DNA of 64,000 nt from contig JABAKD010000008.1 of assembly GCA_012845835.1 (NCBI GenBank), forward strand, positions 1,599,058 to 1,663,057, in the 5' to 3' direction. A program made the translations under genes and the position numbers. The notes beneath the pieces are model-generated. The model was given only the letters and a program-made list of their open reading frames with translations. It searched no databases and was not told the DNA's origin. Shown piece by piece: positions 40,901-52,319 of the stretch. This DNA is from Undaria pinnatifida (lineage: Eukaryota; Sar; Phaeophyceae; Laminariales; Alariaceae). Each line of letters begins with the position of its first letter. The stretch's first letter is position 1.

Positions 40901-41300
40901 TCAAAGGGATGAGTTTTGCGGACGCAGTGGATGCCATAGTAAGGTCAACGCCGAACGAACCTCGCTCGTTTCACAACCTCTGAAAAGTGTCGGGGTGCAG
41001 TAGCATTATCGACTCTTGAGATGGTCGTGAGGTTTCCTCCGCAATTCCGTTGGGCGCCGTCGGGATCCACCCCAGCGTCGACAAGAAACCGTACCCTACC
41101 TGCAGAACGAACAGTTTCACAAGCAACGCGTGTGGCACGCGGCCTTTGGCGCGCCCTCTCTGAACCTTCGTACCACCGTAAAAAAAAAGAGATATTTAAT
41201 TAAAGTGTTTTGTCCCCGAAAAAGTGGTTGGTGATTGCTACTTGTTCCTCGACGCGTAACGGGAATTCCTCGCGTGGACATGGCTGGGGTGCAAAATCAC
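37930..41300. other. Long stretch without a recognised gene
   Basis: Open frames of 60-120 codons occur on both strands but none has a motif or homologue in the window. It lies downstream of the DIRS-like RT and RNase H (minus strand), where the tyrosine recombinase of such an element would be expected. I could not see the R...H-x-x-R...Y pattern, so I do not claim it. G runs occur at 38140-38159. A family D end (TGATAGAGGTATACCTTTTT) lies at 40291-40310. Confidence 0.4.
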
Positions 41301-41329
41301 CGTCAGGTAGACAAAAGTATCACACAAAT

Positions 41330-42260
41330 TAAGCGATCCTCTCGAGCATCCCCGTAGACACCGTAAAGAGAAGAGCCAAGCACAGAAGCGTGGGCTCGGC
41401 TGTACTATCATCTTGATAGAAAAGCTGGAAAAGCCGCCAAACCAGGGATATTCCGCAATGAACTTCCCACCACAATAAAGCCTGTATACTATTGGCACTC
41501 CCTAATGTCATCAAACCGTCATCTTGTCCGTAATATATGCAGGCATAATCAACAGGCGTCGACACTAACCGAGACCTGAACGCGCCGCAGGACCTCTGAG
41601 CTGCCTCGCGCAAAACCGCCGCAGCACGCGCGGTACAGCGCGTACATGTCATTGCTGTTGATATGTCGGAAAACAATTCCTCCTGCAGAACTCCCACCCG
41701 TCTGCGCAGCTATACCAGGAGATAGATGGTGGCTGCAGACGGCGAAACAGGACGGGGATACGGTAAGCAATAAGTTTCTATGTAATATATGGAAAAAGCG
41801 TAATGAGCGCCCAAATGTTGGAGGTGTCTCTCTAGGAGTAGGAGTAGGAACGGTGCTCCGTCTCGAAAGGGATGCGTGATCAATGGCCAAATGACTAAGG
41901 CAAGCAACAAATGAGTGCGCCCCCCCCCCTCTCCTCCGCGCAGAATGGGCTCGAGCGCGCGTTGGCGACGCCTCCACAACCATTGGATGATGCATCTATT
42001 GCTCTATGCGTAAGAGCCACGGGGAAGTGCCGAGTCCGCTGCCATGGTCCTTCGTGCCAGTTGGACGTAATACGCACCCACTGCTTGAGTTTCCCCAGTA
42101 GGTCTGTTGGCGAGTTGCATGCTCCTAGGTCGATTATTCTAGCTCCTAACTCTTCCAACTTGGACAGTACAGCACACACGGCATTAGGCACACAAGTTGC
42201 ACGGACGGAAATTCTACGGACAGGCTCATGCGTTTCCCTGCGGCGTGTTCGAGAGAACAA
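41330..42260 (-). pseudogene. DIRS-like RNase H relic, interrupted
   Basis: From 42260 downward: LGARIIDLGACNSPTDLLGK-LKQWVRITSNWHEGPW, then HFPVALTHRAIDASSNGCGG-VAN. The latter matches the 'LxTDASxxGWGGV' start of retroelement RNase H, with T changed to I. After about 200 bases of the dispersed repeat (41795-41945) the frame resumes with FRHINSNDMYALYRACCGGF, and in a neighbouring frame SANSIQALLWWEVHCGISLV. These recall the 'HINxKEMxAL' and following helix of DIRS/Ngaro RNase H domains. Several stops and shifts are present. Assigned by motif order only. Confidence 0.5.
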
Positions 42261-42639
42261 AATGGCTTGCCGCCAGCGTCAAGCCCAGGGTGCATGGTAT
42301 CTTGAGGCTTCTCTAATTTGTACTGGGCGACGCGAATCGTGACCGTATCAGGATCCCACGGCGTACCAAGGTATCGCTGTATCTGCGTCAGTCGCTGGTT
42401 GCACTTCTTGACCGGAAATAAGGTTAGGGTTGCACTTTGAGACTGATTCTACGATAGCCCCCCCCAAAACCAACGAATTTCTTTAACGAACGTTTCATAT
42501 GGCTGCTCGCCACAAGGAAGGACACCATCGAAAACAAAGTACCCATATATTTTTCTTGTGTGCAAAGGCCTATCGATCGATGACGTCGGGGTGTCGAGGG
42601 ACACCGTATTTCAGGACTAGAAGCTAGTTTTGAAACCAG

Positions 42640-43700
42640 CGATTTCGTTTAAGAAAAGTTGGGGGGGCTACCGTAGTAAGACTCTTGACCGACAAGAAAT
42701 ATCCGAACACGAGCTATACCACATCGTGACGTTGATCCCCTCCGCGGCCGCGAGCCATTGTTGTAGTGCGGAGTTCCCGTGTGTGATCTGGAAGTTGGCC
42801 AACCATCCGTTGTACTCCTGCAATATGTACGTATGTCCATCTACCCAGGAAACCCGGGGATAAACCCAGGATGCCCCCTGGCGACCACACGCGTAATTAC
42901 TCCAGCGCTGGAATCCCCTTCGACCGAAGGTAGACCACGTTCGCTTCGCGCGTTGGGTGGTGCCCCCACGCAGGCTTTCGAAAAGTCCAAACGGTTAGAC
43001 ACACCACACGTAGGCCACCGCCCGGTAGGCCAAAGCCAACAGTGGCAACGAGCCCAGACGCAGCAGGATATAGTCCAAAACGGAGTAATCATTGGCTAGA
43101 ACCTTGAAAACAATCCCCCAAGGCGGAGTTGGCTACCTGCGCTACTGTAGCCGTAGCAAGGTGGATATGCCGACGCAACTGGTTCAGCGGCCGGGCATCC
43201 CAAGCCGTCCGTCATCTTGTCTCCTCGACCGCCAGCACCTGGATCAGCCGCGGTCGCTTCGGACGGGCTCGGCCCCGAACGTCTGCCCATTTTTCAATGC
43301 ACCCTCGCGCTATGAGGAAATGCATTTAGGCGTCCACAAGATTTGTCAGCGTCAGCGGGATGCGACTGACGAATACCGCTCCCGGGAATATATACTCGTA
43401 ATGTGGGCAATTGATCAATGCCCCCCGATGGGAGAGCATAAGAAATTCGCGTGTATCTGCTTCGGACAGGGATGTCACTACCGTGTCGCGGAAGGGGCGG
43501 CCCTGCAAAACGACCCCGTCCCAAGGGCCACGTATGTTCGCACGAAGTCCGGTACGAACTCGTTCCCCGCATCCCGGACGTGCCACACGGGCGCCTGCCA
43601 TAACCGCCGCGTGATAAGGGGGTCTTCTTCACTGAGCCTCCTAACCGTGTCCTCACAGCATACTACACTATATGTTAACTTAGCAGTCTTCAGCGCACCG
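42640..43700 (-). pseudogene. DIRS-like reverse transcriptase relic
   Basis: From about 43600 one frame reads VTSLSEADTREFLMLSHRGA, NCPHYEYIFPGAVFVSRIPL, TLTNLVDA, stop, MHFLIARGCIEKWADVRGRA, RPKRPRLIQVLAVEETR, stop, then TAWDARPLNQLRRHIHLATA. The latter fits the 'LxxDxRxLN' entry of RT. Further down, in other frames, come PLLALAYRAVAYVWCV, PFGL.ESL and VVYLRSKGIPALE, matching the YVWxxLPFGxxxSP and 'YLRSxGIPxLxYxDD' segments. This order and spacing is closest to DIRS/Ngaro (tyrosine-recombinase) retroelements. In-frame stops, frameshifts and loss of the YxDD Asp pair mark it as dead. Confidence 0.55.
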
Positions 43701-43726
43701 TCGCAATCTCCGACGCACCTGTTACG

Positions 43727-44360
43727 ATACGGCAGGGGTACAGTACCTCTTCTTGGCCAAAACATTTCTGGCTGACGGTATGATACTCAGTAACTATTTA
43801 AAACACACTACTCAATGTCGTGCGTGTTACAATACGAGAGGGGTACAGTACCTCTTCTTGGCCGAAACATTTCTGACTGACAGTATGATATGATACCATT
43901 GATAATCAACTATTAATAACAAACTACTCAATACCGTGCGTTAACGGTACAATACTAATCAACTATTAATAACAAATTGCCTAATATCGTGCGTGTGATA
44001 GGGGTACAATACAGTACCTTTTTTCGGCCAAAACAATTGGTAACTGACGGTACAATACTAACCAACCATTAATAACAGACTAACGTAACACCACGCGTGT
44101 TACGATATGATAGGGGTACAGTGCAGTACCTTTTTTCGGCCAAAAAAAATCTGACTGACGGAATGATACTAATCAACTATTAATAAAATCAATCAACAGA
44201 CTACGTAATATCGTGCGTGTTGCGACATGACAGGGGTACAACGTGCACACAGTACTTCTTTTCGGCCAAAACATTTTCTGGCTGAGGGTATGATACTAAT
44301 CAACTATTAATGGTCAATATTAATCAATACCAATCAGCCAATGACTACGTACACTACCCA
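43727..44360 (+). repeat. Tandem array, five ~100-140 bp units plus a partial
   Basis: Units start near 43727, 43828, 43998, 44101 and 44221 with a partial at 43943. Each has GATA.GACAGGGGTACA, AGTACCT(C/T)(T)TCTTGGCC, AAAACATTTCTG.CTGACGG, TATGATACTAATCAACTATT-AATAA and ends ATATCGTGCGTGTTAC. The beginning (CGATAGGGGTACAGTACC, GGCCAAAACATTT, CTGACGG) is the terminal part of family D, so one end of a dispersed TIR element seems to have been amplified in tandem. Confidence 0.75.
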
Positions 44361-46500
44361 AACTCGTCTGAATACCATTTTCGTTCCACGGTGTTATCCG
44401 TTACGTTATACCTAGTTGCTAGGCCGTGGGATCGTTAATCGGGTTGCACTTTCACTTCGCCAATAGCTCACAGTTGACAGTCAGTGGTCAGTAAGGAGCT
44501 CCTCGAATGAAGAGCATCGGGAAAGAGTGTGTCCACATCTACCGTGGCACGCTTGCCGACATCTCGCTCCTGTTAATAGCGTCGGAGGAGGCGGGAACGG
44601 AGCGCCACCAGTACCTCATTCGCAGTGCTTGCGCATAACGACCTTCAATGAGAAAACACATGGTTGCCAAAGTACGCAGGTCTCAAATGGAGAGGATGAA
44701 CGGCGCAACCTCCGTACGAACCAGGTTGGTGACTCACCCACCCCCCCCACCTTGGTACGGTCTAGTTTTCGACATGAGAAGCGGGACGAGCCCGGCCATT
44801 CGCCGTAGCGGACCCTGCATCGGGTCCTTAAAGCCATCTTCCTAAGATGGCACCGCCCACGGGTCTGGTGGCATTGCACCCGTGTCTGCCTACTCGCGTT
44901 CGTCGATGGGAAACTCTGGCTCGGCAGATCACGCCGACCGCACACGGTCCTGGTGTTGGTCGAGGTGCAGGAGCCATGCGTGCGAACAACCTACCGTGTG
45001 TGTAAGGGAAACCAAGAAGTGAATACACGGCATCGTACGCTTGATCCCTGGAAATTAATGAACACCATCGTACGACTGAAGGCTGGACGTTTCTACACAG
45101 CGCCGTATCAAACCAGCAAATTTATGTCGGAGCGATGAAGTGCGTCCAAGCAAGCCGTCGATGACACGTAACCGAAGCACAGGTGGCATCAACACCGTGA
45201 CTCCGGGTCGTTCCTACCTACACACAACCTCATTGGTGATGCAATAACTTTAAGAACTAAGCCGCGATGAGTCGCGTGTGTGTCTGTGATACGAGCGAAA
45301 TCGATGTATTTGAATAAACAAGTAAGTACCTAAGGGAAAGTAACTCCGTGGGTAAGATTTCATTAACTGGTCCCCCCCAGCCGTATCGCGATGTTCCTAG
45401 CAACGATTTCCCGATGACCAAGGTCCGGCTTTCGTGTTTGGGCTGATTGACGTGGGACAGGCGTAAGAATCCCCCCCTGGCTGGGTACATAGCACCGTTC
45501 GTGTGCGCTCGCGGGCACAGTACCCAGTCAACTTGGCGTCGGCTGCAGGGGTCCGCAAACCACGCAAACGGATTGTCACAAAGACTCGAGGGGAACGGTC
45601 AGCACCGAAGAACCCTTCCAATGCAGCCGTTGGTATTGAAGATCAACCGTAGTGTCCGTCGACCAGCCTCGGACGCCGGTTCCAGCTAAACGAATCAACT
45701 GGTGAAAACGTACACGGGATGTGTAATGACTTTGCTGGTGACCACGCATCGATAAGGTCCAGTTAGACCGATGCAACTCGCGTACGACGCTGGACTCGGC
45801 AACCGGGCGAGAGAGACAAAAATGCACAATGAGTGTTATGGCAGCCAAAGGAAAACAGTCACTTGGGCGTCATTTGCTTATTCAGCTGCGGATAACAATT
45901 CACGTGTGGCCGCTGGAACTGAAATAATCCTGGATTATTACCGTAGTATCTCACGATAAACCTCAATCGTGTGCACCAGCGAGATGTGCACCCAGGTAAA
46001 CACACACACGAAAAAACAAACCCGCAGGTTTCACCGCTTTGTTGGTTCAACTGAACTGACGTAGCTCTCGTACGGTGCCCGGGTCGGCCTGGGAGACTTC
46101 CTCCCCCTCCCTCAATACATCGGATGCAATGGGTGTGGACCACTGCCGCCTCCTGTGGTCAAACCGACTACTGAACAACCCCTCCAGTCCCCCTGCTGCT
46201 TTGCTCAGCCTCTCTCTGACTCCTGTACCCCGCCGACATTATAAACGTAAACTTCTCCCCCGCGTGGCCCTACGCCGGATTGACCCTGGAAGCGTCCCCT
46301 ACGCGCGCCCTTTGCCTCGCTCCTGCGCACTCCCTTCGCGAAGCGTGTCCCGAGTGTTATCGAGCCTTTTCCAACCCAGAAAATATATCTTCATGCAGGA
46401 ACTTGAGCCCACGCACACTATTATCAGAAGTGGATGATTTACCCCCCAAAAACCACAGTCACTAGAGTGAATGGGGCAGGGTACCGGACCGCGCGGTGCC
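44361..46500. other. Long stretch without a recognised gene
   Basis: Open frames on both strands are short (60-120 codons), mutually overlapping and without motifs. Confidence 0.35.
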
Positions 46501-46777
46501 CCCCCCCCCCTCTTGCAGTGCCGCCATATAGACAAAGAAAATACTTTCAAAACATTGCGAGGGTTGCGTTCCGCCGCTGTCTTGGCTGGTTGTAATTGGG
46601 GCGTTTGGCTACCACCTGGGTTGACGGGGGGGCATGGGAGGGCAGCAGGCCGCAACCTCCGACTCCCCCACGCCCGATGCTTCTTCCCCGGCCTGTGCCA
46701 CCTCCCGCTCCAGCTTTCATTCTGCCACAGTTGGGTGCCTTACGCCGAAGCTGCCTGGACGAGGGGGGCTGGGCTCG

Positions 46778-47438
46778 TCATGCCCCGGCGCCCCCCCGAG
46801 GGACGTACGACCCTGGCGGCGCATGAACGCCTTTTCCGAACGAGGCAGTGCCCGGTGACGAAGCCGTCAACCGATAGGCCGACTGACACCAGGGCGCACG
46901 GTACCCGCTTCCCCCGCGCGAGGCTGTAGCCACCACAGCCGCAAGGAACCCGCCTCGGGCTTTCGCTTTGCTTGCGCCGCTGGCGTCAACGATGGCCTTC
47001 ATGGCCTCGGCGTCGGCATTAAGGGTCTCTTTGGACACCCCGATAGCGTTGATGATTGATGCGGAAAATTGGCGGATAACATGGTACGGGTCCTGTACCG
47101 GCCCGCAATCAGTTCATTACCGCGGAATAAGGCGTTTTAGAGGATTGCACGATCGTCCGGGAGGTTCAGAGCGTGATTGTCGTGGCAGTGAGCTCCTTCA
47201 TTGCGATGCCATGGTCATACCGTGTGTTTAGTTCAGAATCGTTCCGAACCTTTAGTTCTGCCAACAGCGGTGGGTACATCTGCACACCAGCACGCCACCC
47301 GGGGGGGGGGGAGCATGGAGGGCAAGGAAACGCAGCGACATCAGTAGTCAGGGGGCCAAGCACGACGTCGGTTGCGGGTACGCGCCGTGGCTGTATGTAT
47401 GCAGTGTCTGGCTGCGTAGCGTTTGTTTTCGTGATCAA
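46778..47438 (-). pseudogene. Unidentified coding-like relic, split in two frames
   Basis: The frame 47438-47166 ends LAELKVRNDSELNTRYDHGI-AMKEL. The frame 47038-46778 begins SKETLNADAEAMKAIVDASG-ASKAKARGGFLAAVVATASRGG. Both have balanced, alpha-helical composition unlike the surrounding artefacts and lie in the same direction, so one broken protein is plausible. No family recognised; a retroelement origin is likely from context only. Confidence 0.3.
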
Positions 47439-47509
47439 GGAGAAAAGAAAGTGCCTAGCGGGCGATCAAGCCTAAATATAACGCAGCTGCCGCATGTCCC
47501 CCCGCTAGT

Positions 47510-47585
47510 AGAATACACGCGTGCCACGATAGAAGCATCGTTTTTTTGCGAGAACGGTTCTGACTGACGGGGGTCCGAAAATGAG
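47510..47585 (+). repeat. Family D end fragment
   Basis: CACGATAGAAGCATCGTTTT, GCGAGAACGGTTCTGACTGA and CGGGGG follow the order of the family D terminus. Confidence 0.45.
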
Positions 47586-47663
47586 AAACTTCCTATTAAT
47601 CGAGCGAAGCGAGTTTCTAATCTACACCTGGGCCTCGCAATATAGGCTCCCATGAAAAAAAAA

Positions 47664-47876
47664 TAGTTTGCACGTGCGTGTCTTCGACTAAACTTGATTT
47701 TAGTGTGGGATCATTTGATTTTAGACTGCAGGTGTAGGCAGACCACCACGGAGCAACAAAACACACAAAATAGTTTGCACGTGCGTGTCTTCGACTAAAC
47801 TTGATTTTAGTGTGGGATCATTTGATTTTAGACTGCAGGTGTAGGCAGACCACCACGGAGCAACAAAACACACACA
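47664..47876 (+). repeat. Two-copy tandem duplication, 107 bp, apparently identical
   Basis: TAGTTTGCACGTGCGTGTCT to GGAGCAACAAAACACACA is repeated at 47664 and 47771 with no difference that I can see, indicating a very recent duplication, or an assembly duplication. Confidence 0.85.
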
Positions 47877-48150
47877 GCAGACCACACGGGCAAAAACAGC
47901 AGCACACACCGCTCACACAGCCGGCACACAGCGCTCACACAGCGGGCAGCACACAGACAACGGGCGCAGCGGGCGACAATAGTAGCCAGCGGAGAGCGGG
48001 CCTGGAGAGTGTGTGCCCGCTAGGGGTGTGTCCGCTGAGTGTATCTACTGCTGTCTCGTGGTGAGAGTATGTCATCATGGAGAGACGTCCGTTGGGGGCG
48101 ATTGACCCAAACTCGGTCCGTGCGCCAACGCCAGAAGGGCGACAGCAGAC

Positions 48151-48741
48151 ACGTCGGAGGGGCTTGAGAGGGACCTCTACCTAGCTAAGGGAGCCAAGGT
48201 CATGCTCACGAAGAACCTGTACCAACAAGTTGGACTCGTGAACGGCATTCGAGGCCAAGTCGTGGAGTTGGTGTTTGCAGACGACGCGCCCCCGCCGAAC
48301 CTCCCCCTTTACGTTGTCGTCAAGTTCAGAGCGTACTCAGGGGGGGAATGGTCGTCTCAGGAGAGATATAGAGGTTGTGTGCCGATTTCTCCCGTAGACA
48401 CTACTTGGCAGGACGGGGGAACGCAGGTCAGGACGCAACTGCCGTTGAGACTCTGCTGGGCCATCACTATGCACAAATCACAGGGGCAGACGTTAGAGAA
48501 GGCCGTCATAGACTTGGGGCCGAAGGAGGCCTACACGGGGCTTACTTTCGTCTGTCTCAGTAGGGCTAAAAGACTAGCGGACCTCATGGTAGAGCCAATG
48601 AGTTTCGACAGAATAGGCAAGCTTGGATCCTCACACCATGAAGGCTAGGTTGCGGGAAGAGGTTAGGCTGGTGGACTTAGCACAAAGCACGCGGGGTAGG
48701 TACACAGGCATGGGCGTCTTCAACGCCGTCGCGGCCAACTA
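48151..48741 (+). pseudogene. Pif1/Helitron-type DNA helicase, C-terminal fragment
   Basis: SEGLERDLYLAKGAKVMLTK-NLYQQVGLVNGIRGQVVEL is the segment just before the last helicase motifs of Pif1-like proteins (GLxxxLxLxxGAxVMLTxNL...GLVNGxxG). CWAITMHKSQGQTLEKAVID and LTFVCLSRAKRLADLMVEP are motifs V and VI (xAITxHKSQGxTL; xYVxLSRxxxLxxL). The frame stops at 48648, and a +1/-1 shift near 48635 restores MKARLREEVRLVDLAQ, typical of the tail ending with 'RxxEExRLxxLxxxT'. Walker A and B are absent: upstream sequence back to about 47900 is simple sequence. It is either a host PIF1-like gene remnant or, more likely here, a Helitron relic. Confidence 0.7.
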
Positions 48742-48744
48742 ATG

Positions 48745-49340
48745 ACCACATCAATTGCAACACAACAAACGTCACATCGGCTCTATTCCACCTGTGGTGC
48801 CCCTCGCAATCACACGAACCAATGGCCCGTGGACGCACACGTCTGACGACAGCTACATCTATCAGCTGTCGCTCGTTTTAGCGACAGCTACTGTATCTTC
48901 GCTGGGATACCGTTTGTTTTTTACTATGATATTCTTCATGTGAGTATGTACGCCGTGGAAGTGTTCTTCAGGTTACGTTTTCACTTTGTTGCCAGAGCCA
49001 CTTGTTGCCCAGGGTGAGAGGTATCGAGAGCCCTCCCACGGCTGGAGTTGCACTTCTTGGGTTGACTAATGTTTCTGACGTTCTGGCGTTCTGATTGGTT
49101 GAGCGCCTCAAGCGTGAAACTTTCGATTAGCAACGCAAGTCCAATTATTTTTGGGACTAGCGCGGAAAAAATGTTGATCGGGTTGCGCGATCAAATATCC
49201 TCGAAGATACGGTATAGGGTGGGATGTTGAGCTCCCCACGTATTAGGAGATCTGAAACGTCTGCCGGACCCCTAGCGTGGGATGACTCTAGAGATCCTCA
49301 AGTGAGGACATGAGGAAAACTCAAGCGCACCCCTATCGTA
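48745..49340. other. Intergenic, no gene recognised
   Basis: No gene seen. A CGATAGG-type family D end word occurs near 49328-49337 (CACCCCTATCGTAGTATATG). Confidence 0.4.
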
Positions 49341-49344
49341 GTAT

Positions 49345-50185
49345 ATGCGCCATCTGCGAGAAACCGGCCCGGAGCAAGGCCGTCGTGCCAACCACGAATC
49401 AACCGCGAGCGACGGGAAAAGCTGTCAACCAGCGGTATATATCGACCGCTGGTATCATCCCCCCCGTGTGATTTCAAGCAAGCAGATGGAAGAGAGAGAA
49501 GCGGTACGTCAACCACACAGTGCCATCAATAAACCTGCCTCGCGCCGAGGGAGGAGCGAGCGGCGACGTTAGACCAACCGTCACTACAACACGCGAGGTT
49601 TATCAGCCGCACGGTGTTAGCGTTAAACCTATCTGGTGCAGAAGGAGGGGTGAGCGGAGCCCTAATATCACCCATCGGACACATGCTACGGCAAAGATGC
49701 GCCATATGTTTTCTGGACCTCCTCAGTTGAGGAGCTCTGTATCAAATACGTCACCCAAAAACAGAGCAAACTGAAGGTGCAATCTGATGAACAAAGCCGT
49801 GGCCCAGATATACAAATTCAGCCATTCTATAAAACAAAAAAATGACGCTTCGACGATTTTGGGTTAATAGGTTAAGGAGCCCCCCGTCATTCAGAAAAAC
49901 AAGGCCAAATGTGATACTTCTATCGTAGCTCGCGTCACCGCTACGACGCGCATACTCTCAGCAACAAACCCACCTTGCGCAGAGGGAAGAGTGAGAAGCG
50001 GTACCTCAACTGCCCCTGCGGCGCACACCGTGTCAGCATTGAATCCACCTCGCGCAGAGAGAAGATCGAGCGACAGCGATATATCTCTCACACACGGCAC
50101 GCACAGTGCCAGAAATAAATCCACCTCACGCAGAGGAAACGAGCAAACAGCGGTATATCAACCGCTACTACGACGCACAACACTA
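49345..50185 (+). repeat. Minisatellite, ~70-80 bp unit, left block
   Basis: The recurring order is CCTCGCGCAGAG.GAAGAGCGAG, AGCGGTATATCAACCGCTAC, ACGACGCACACAGTGTCAGC, AATAAACCCAC. Units are diverged and interrupted by a family D copy at about 49800-49945. The same unit resumes at 53700-54110, on the other side of an LTR element. Confidence 0.65.
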
Positions 50186-50201
50186 TGTAGCGCTATATAC
50201 A

Positions 50202-50459
50202 CGACTCGTGCGACCGCAGGCCCGACGGTATCAGTTTTGAGCTTCCCCTCGTAAGCTCGGAGTGCGTTTGTCCACAATGCAATAGTTCGTTCGTTAGCAC
50301 ACGGGGAAGTGCCATGACATCGGCCATGGACCTTGCCGTTCATCTCCCAAGAGCTCACAAGAAACACCAACAGCGACAGTGGAACTCCCTGACAATTTTT
50401 ATCCAACTATTAAATGTACGGTAAAATGCCCAATGGAATGACCACAGCGGTACAGCACC
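50202..50459 (-). repeat. LTR (3' in element sense)
   Basis: Paired with 53438-53697: CCACAATGCAATAGTTCGTT, CATGGACCTTGCCGTTCATC, GACAGTGGAACTCCCTGACA and TATTAAATGTACGGTAAAAT recur in the same order. Divergence of roughly one base in ten suggests an old insertion. Confidence 0.75.
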
Positions 50460-51183
50460 CTCAAAAAGACCATCACGGGCTACCAACCACAAGTTGACTC
50501 AGACGAGTAGCGTTGCTGTCCGTACGTTGGGCAATGATCAAGTCCAACGAATCGCAGTCAGCTTCACCACGATCTAAGATCCACCACGTTTACTTACCGT
50601 GAGCAATGGTTGCTCAGCAGCAGCGCCATCACCAGTGCATTTTCAAGCAAACCATGCCCCACGCGTCACATGCCAATTGCGCGTGCAATTTGACGAAACC
50701 CAGACCACACACGGAATGTGTATTCCAGCACACAGCCACCCGTAAAACTACGTTTACAGATATTCAAAATTCAGATAAATCGAAATTCAGCAACGCAGAA
50801 TCCGGGACCCCCCCCAACCACATTATTAGGTCACAAACGCAGCCTATACCGCTGTACGAGCGTCCGCTTCTGCTCCGCCTTCAGTCGCAGCGCCTTGAGC
50901 TCTTCTTGCAGCATGGCCAGCGTGTCATGGAAGACGCGCGACACAGGCCCCAGGTGCTCTCCGCCTCCTCTAGTCCTTCCCCGGCCACCTCAACGCCGAT
51001 CGTCGTCGCCATCGAGCGGCAGTCGCGGCAAAACCCTACCGCATATCACGATTGGCGATTACGTTCTGATGGGGGCTTCGCCCGCACCGCCCTTGCACCT
51101 GGCTGAAGCCGCACCGTCATGCGCTCCACGCACAGGTGGGTCGCCCAACAACGCCCAACGGAACACGTCAAGGTGCGTGTGAA

Positions 51184-51908
51184 TTACGATATCGAGCAGC
51201 ATCTTGGTATATTCCGGCGGTAAGCCATGGTCACAGCTTCATCGACCACCGTCTCCAACGCGCCCACACGACCCTGCATCTCCACCTCTGAATCCTGGAA
51301 TATGATGGGTCGTTGATACAGCAGCGTCAGTGTGAAGTCATCATCCACGTTATCTAGCGCATCGCCGCCCGGCTCGAACGCCATGACAGCCATCGCAGCC
51401 CGTCGCACAGCACCAGCGTTGGGCTCGCCCGCAGCACAAGCTGTAAACTCCACCTCAGCGCCATCTTGACGCCCGTGTACCTTCAGTACGGATGCCTTGA
51501 GCTGCGCCATGACGTTGACGCCGAGTTTCTCTCTCAACGTCTCTTAATCCGAGGATAAGCACATCGCCTCCCCCAGGGAGCACGATGAACGGCATGGCAG
51601 ACCAGACTGATCCCCATGGCGTTCGACGGTTAAGTGGAGATACACGATTGCGTCTCAATATCACACTCTTGGTCCAACAAAGTGACTACACGCTCATTCC
51701 CAACAAACGCCTGCGCCAAAGCGGTTTGAGTCACCCCGGGTTGTCCCTGGAAGGCCTCTACCGGCTCCTCCGACATTGATGTAACTCCTGAACCAAAATC
51801 CATGATCACTTTGACGTCAGCAGCCGCGGAAGCACCGGGAACCACAAGACGCCCAGCGATGTGCTGCGTCAGCACCTCTAGATGCGGTTCCGTCTCCACC
51901 GTCTCCAC
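51184..51908 (-). pseudogene. Retropepsin-like protease and following pol region, frameshifted
   Basis: Frame 51908-51630 contains LVVPGASAAADVKVIMDFGS-GVTSM: strand, then D-F-G-S-G where a retropepsin active site would read D-T/S-G, then GQPGVTQTALAQAFVGNERV. The T-to-F change would damage the active site. The sequence continues through PFIVLPGGGDVLILGLRDVE (the retropepsin 'ILGxD/R' flap-end strand) in a second frame, and MREKLGVNVMAQLKASVLK with a long acidic linker in a third (51537-51184). Confidence 0.55.
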
Positions 51909-52319
51909 GCTCGTATCCCCACATCCGCCAGGCTGTAAGACCGATACACGCGCGTATGAAATGGTGCTGGAACCACCACGCCACTGCTGCTACGCGGGTG
52001 CCGGCAGCTGCACCGGAACGGAGTGAAGAACTGGCGCTGCATTCTGTGACCCCGCTCTATGTGAAATCTAGTACTTCACCGTCTCGGTGAGCCCGTTATC
52101 CACTGGCATCATATTTTCCCGCTGCACGCAAATGTGCACGTAGGCGTCGTCATTCTGCGTAGACGCTTCAGGCGCAGCAGGTTCGGTCTCCGTAACCACC
52201 GCTTTTGAGGTGGTCTTGTACCCACTAGCTCGAGGGGTGGCAGATGCAGGGGCCATGCCGATGGTCTTGCTCCAGGTATGATGAGCGGGACCGCTTGTGG
52301 ACTGTTGCTGCGCTGTATA

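Noticed and set aside
37930-41300. Tyrosine recombinase of the DIRS-like element
   Set aside because: Expected there by element layout, but the catalytic R, HxxR and Y pattern could not be seen in any frame.
43092-43775. 227-residue plus-strand frame
   Set aside because: The minus strand of the same stretch carries ordered RT-like motifs, so the plus frame is a shadow.
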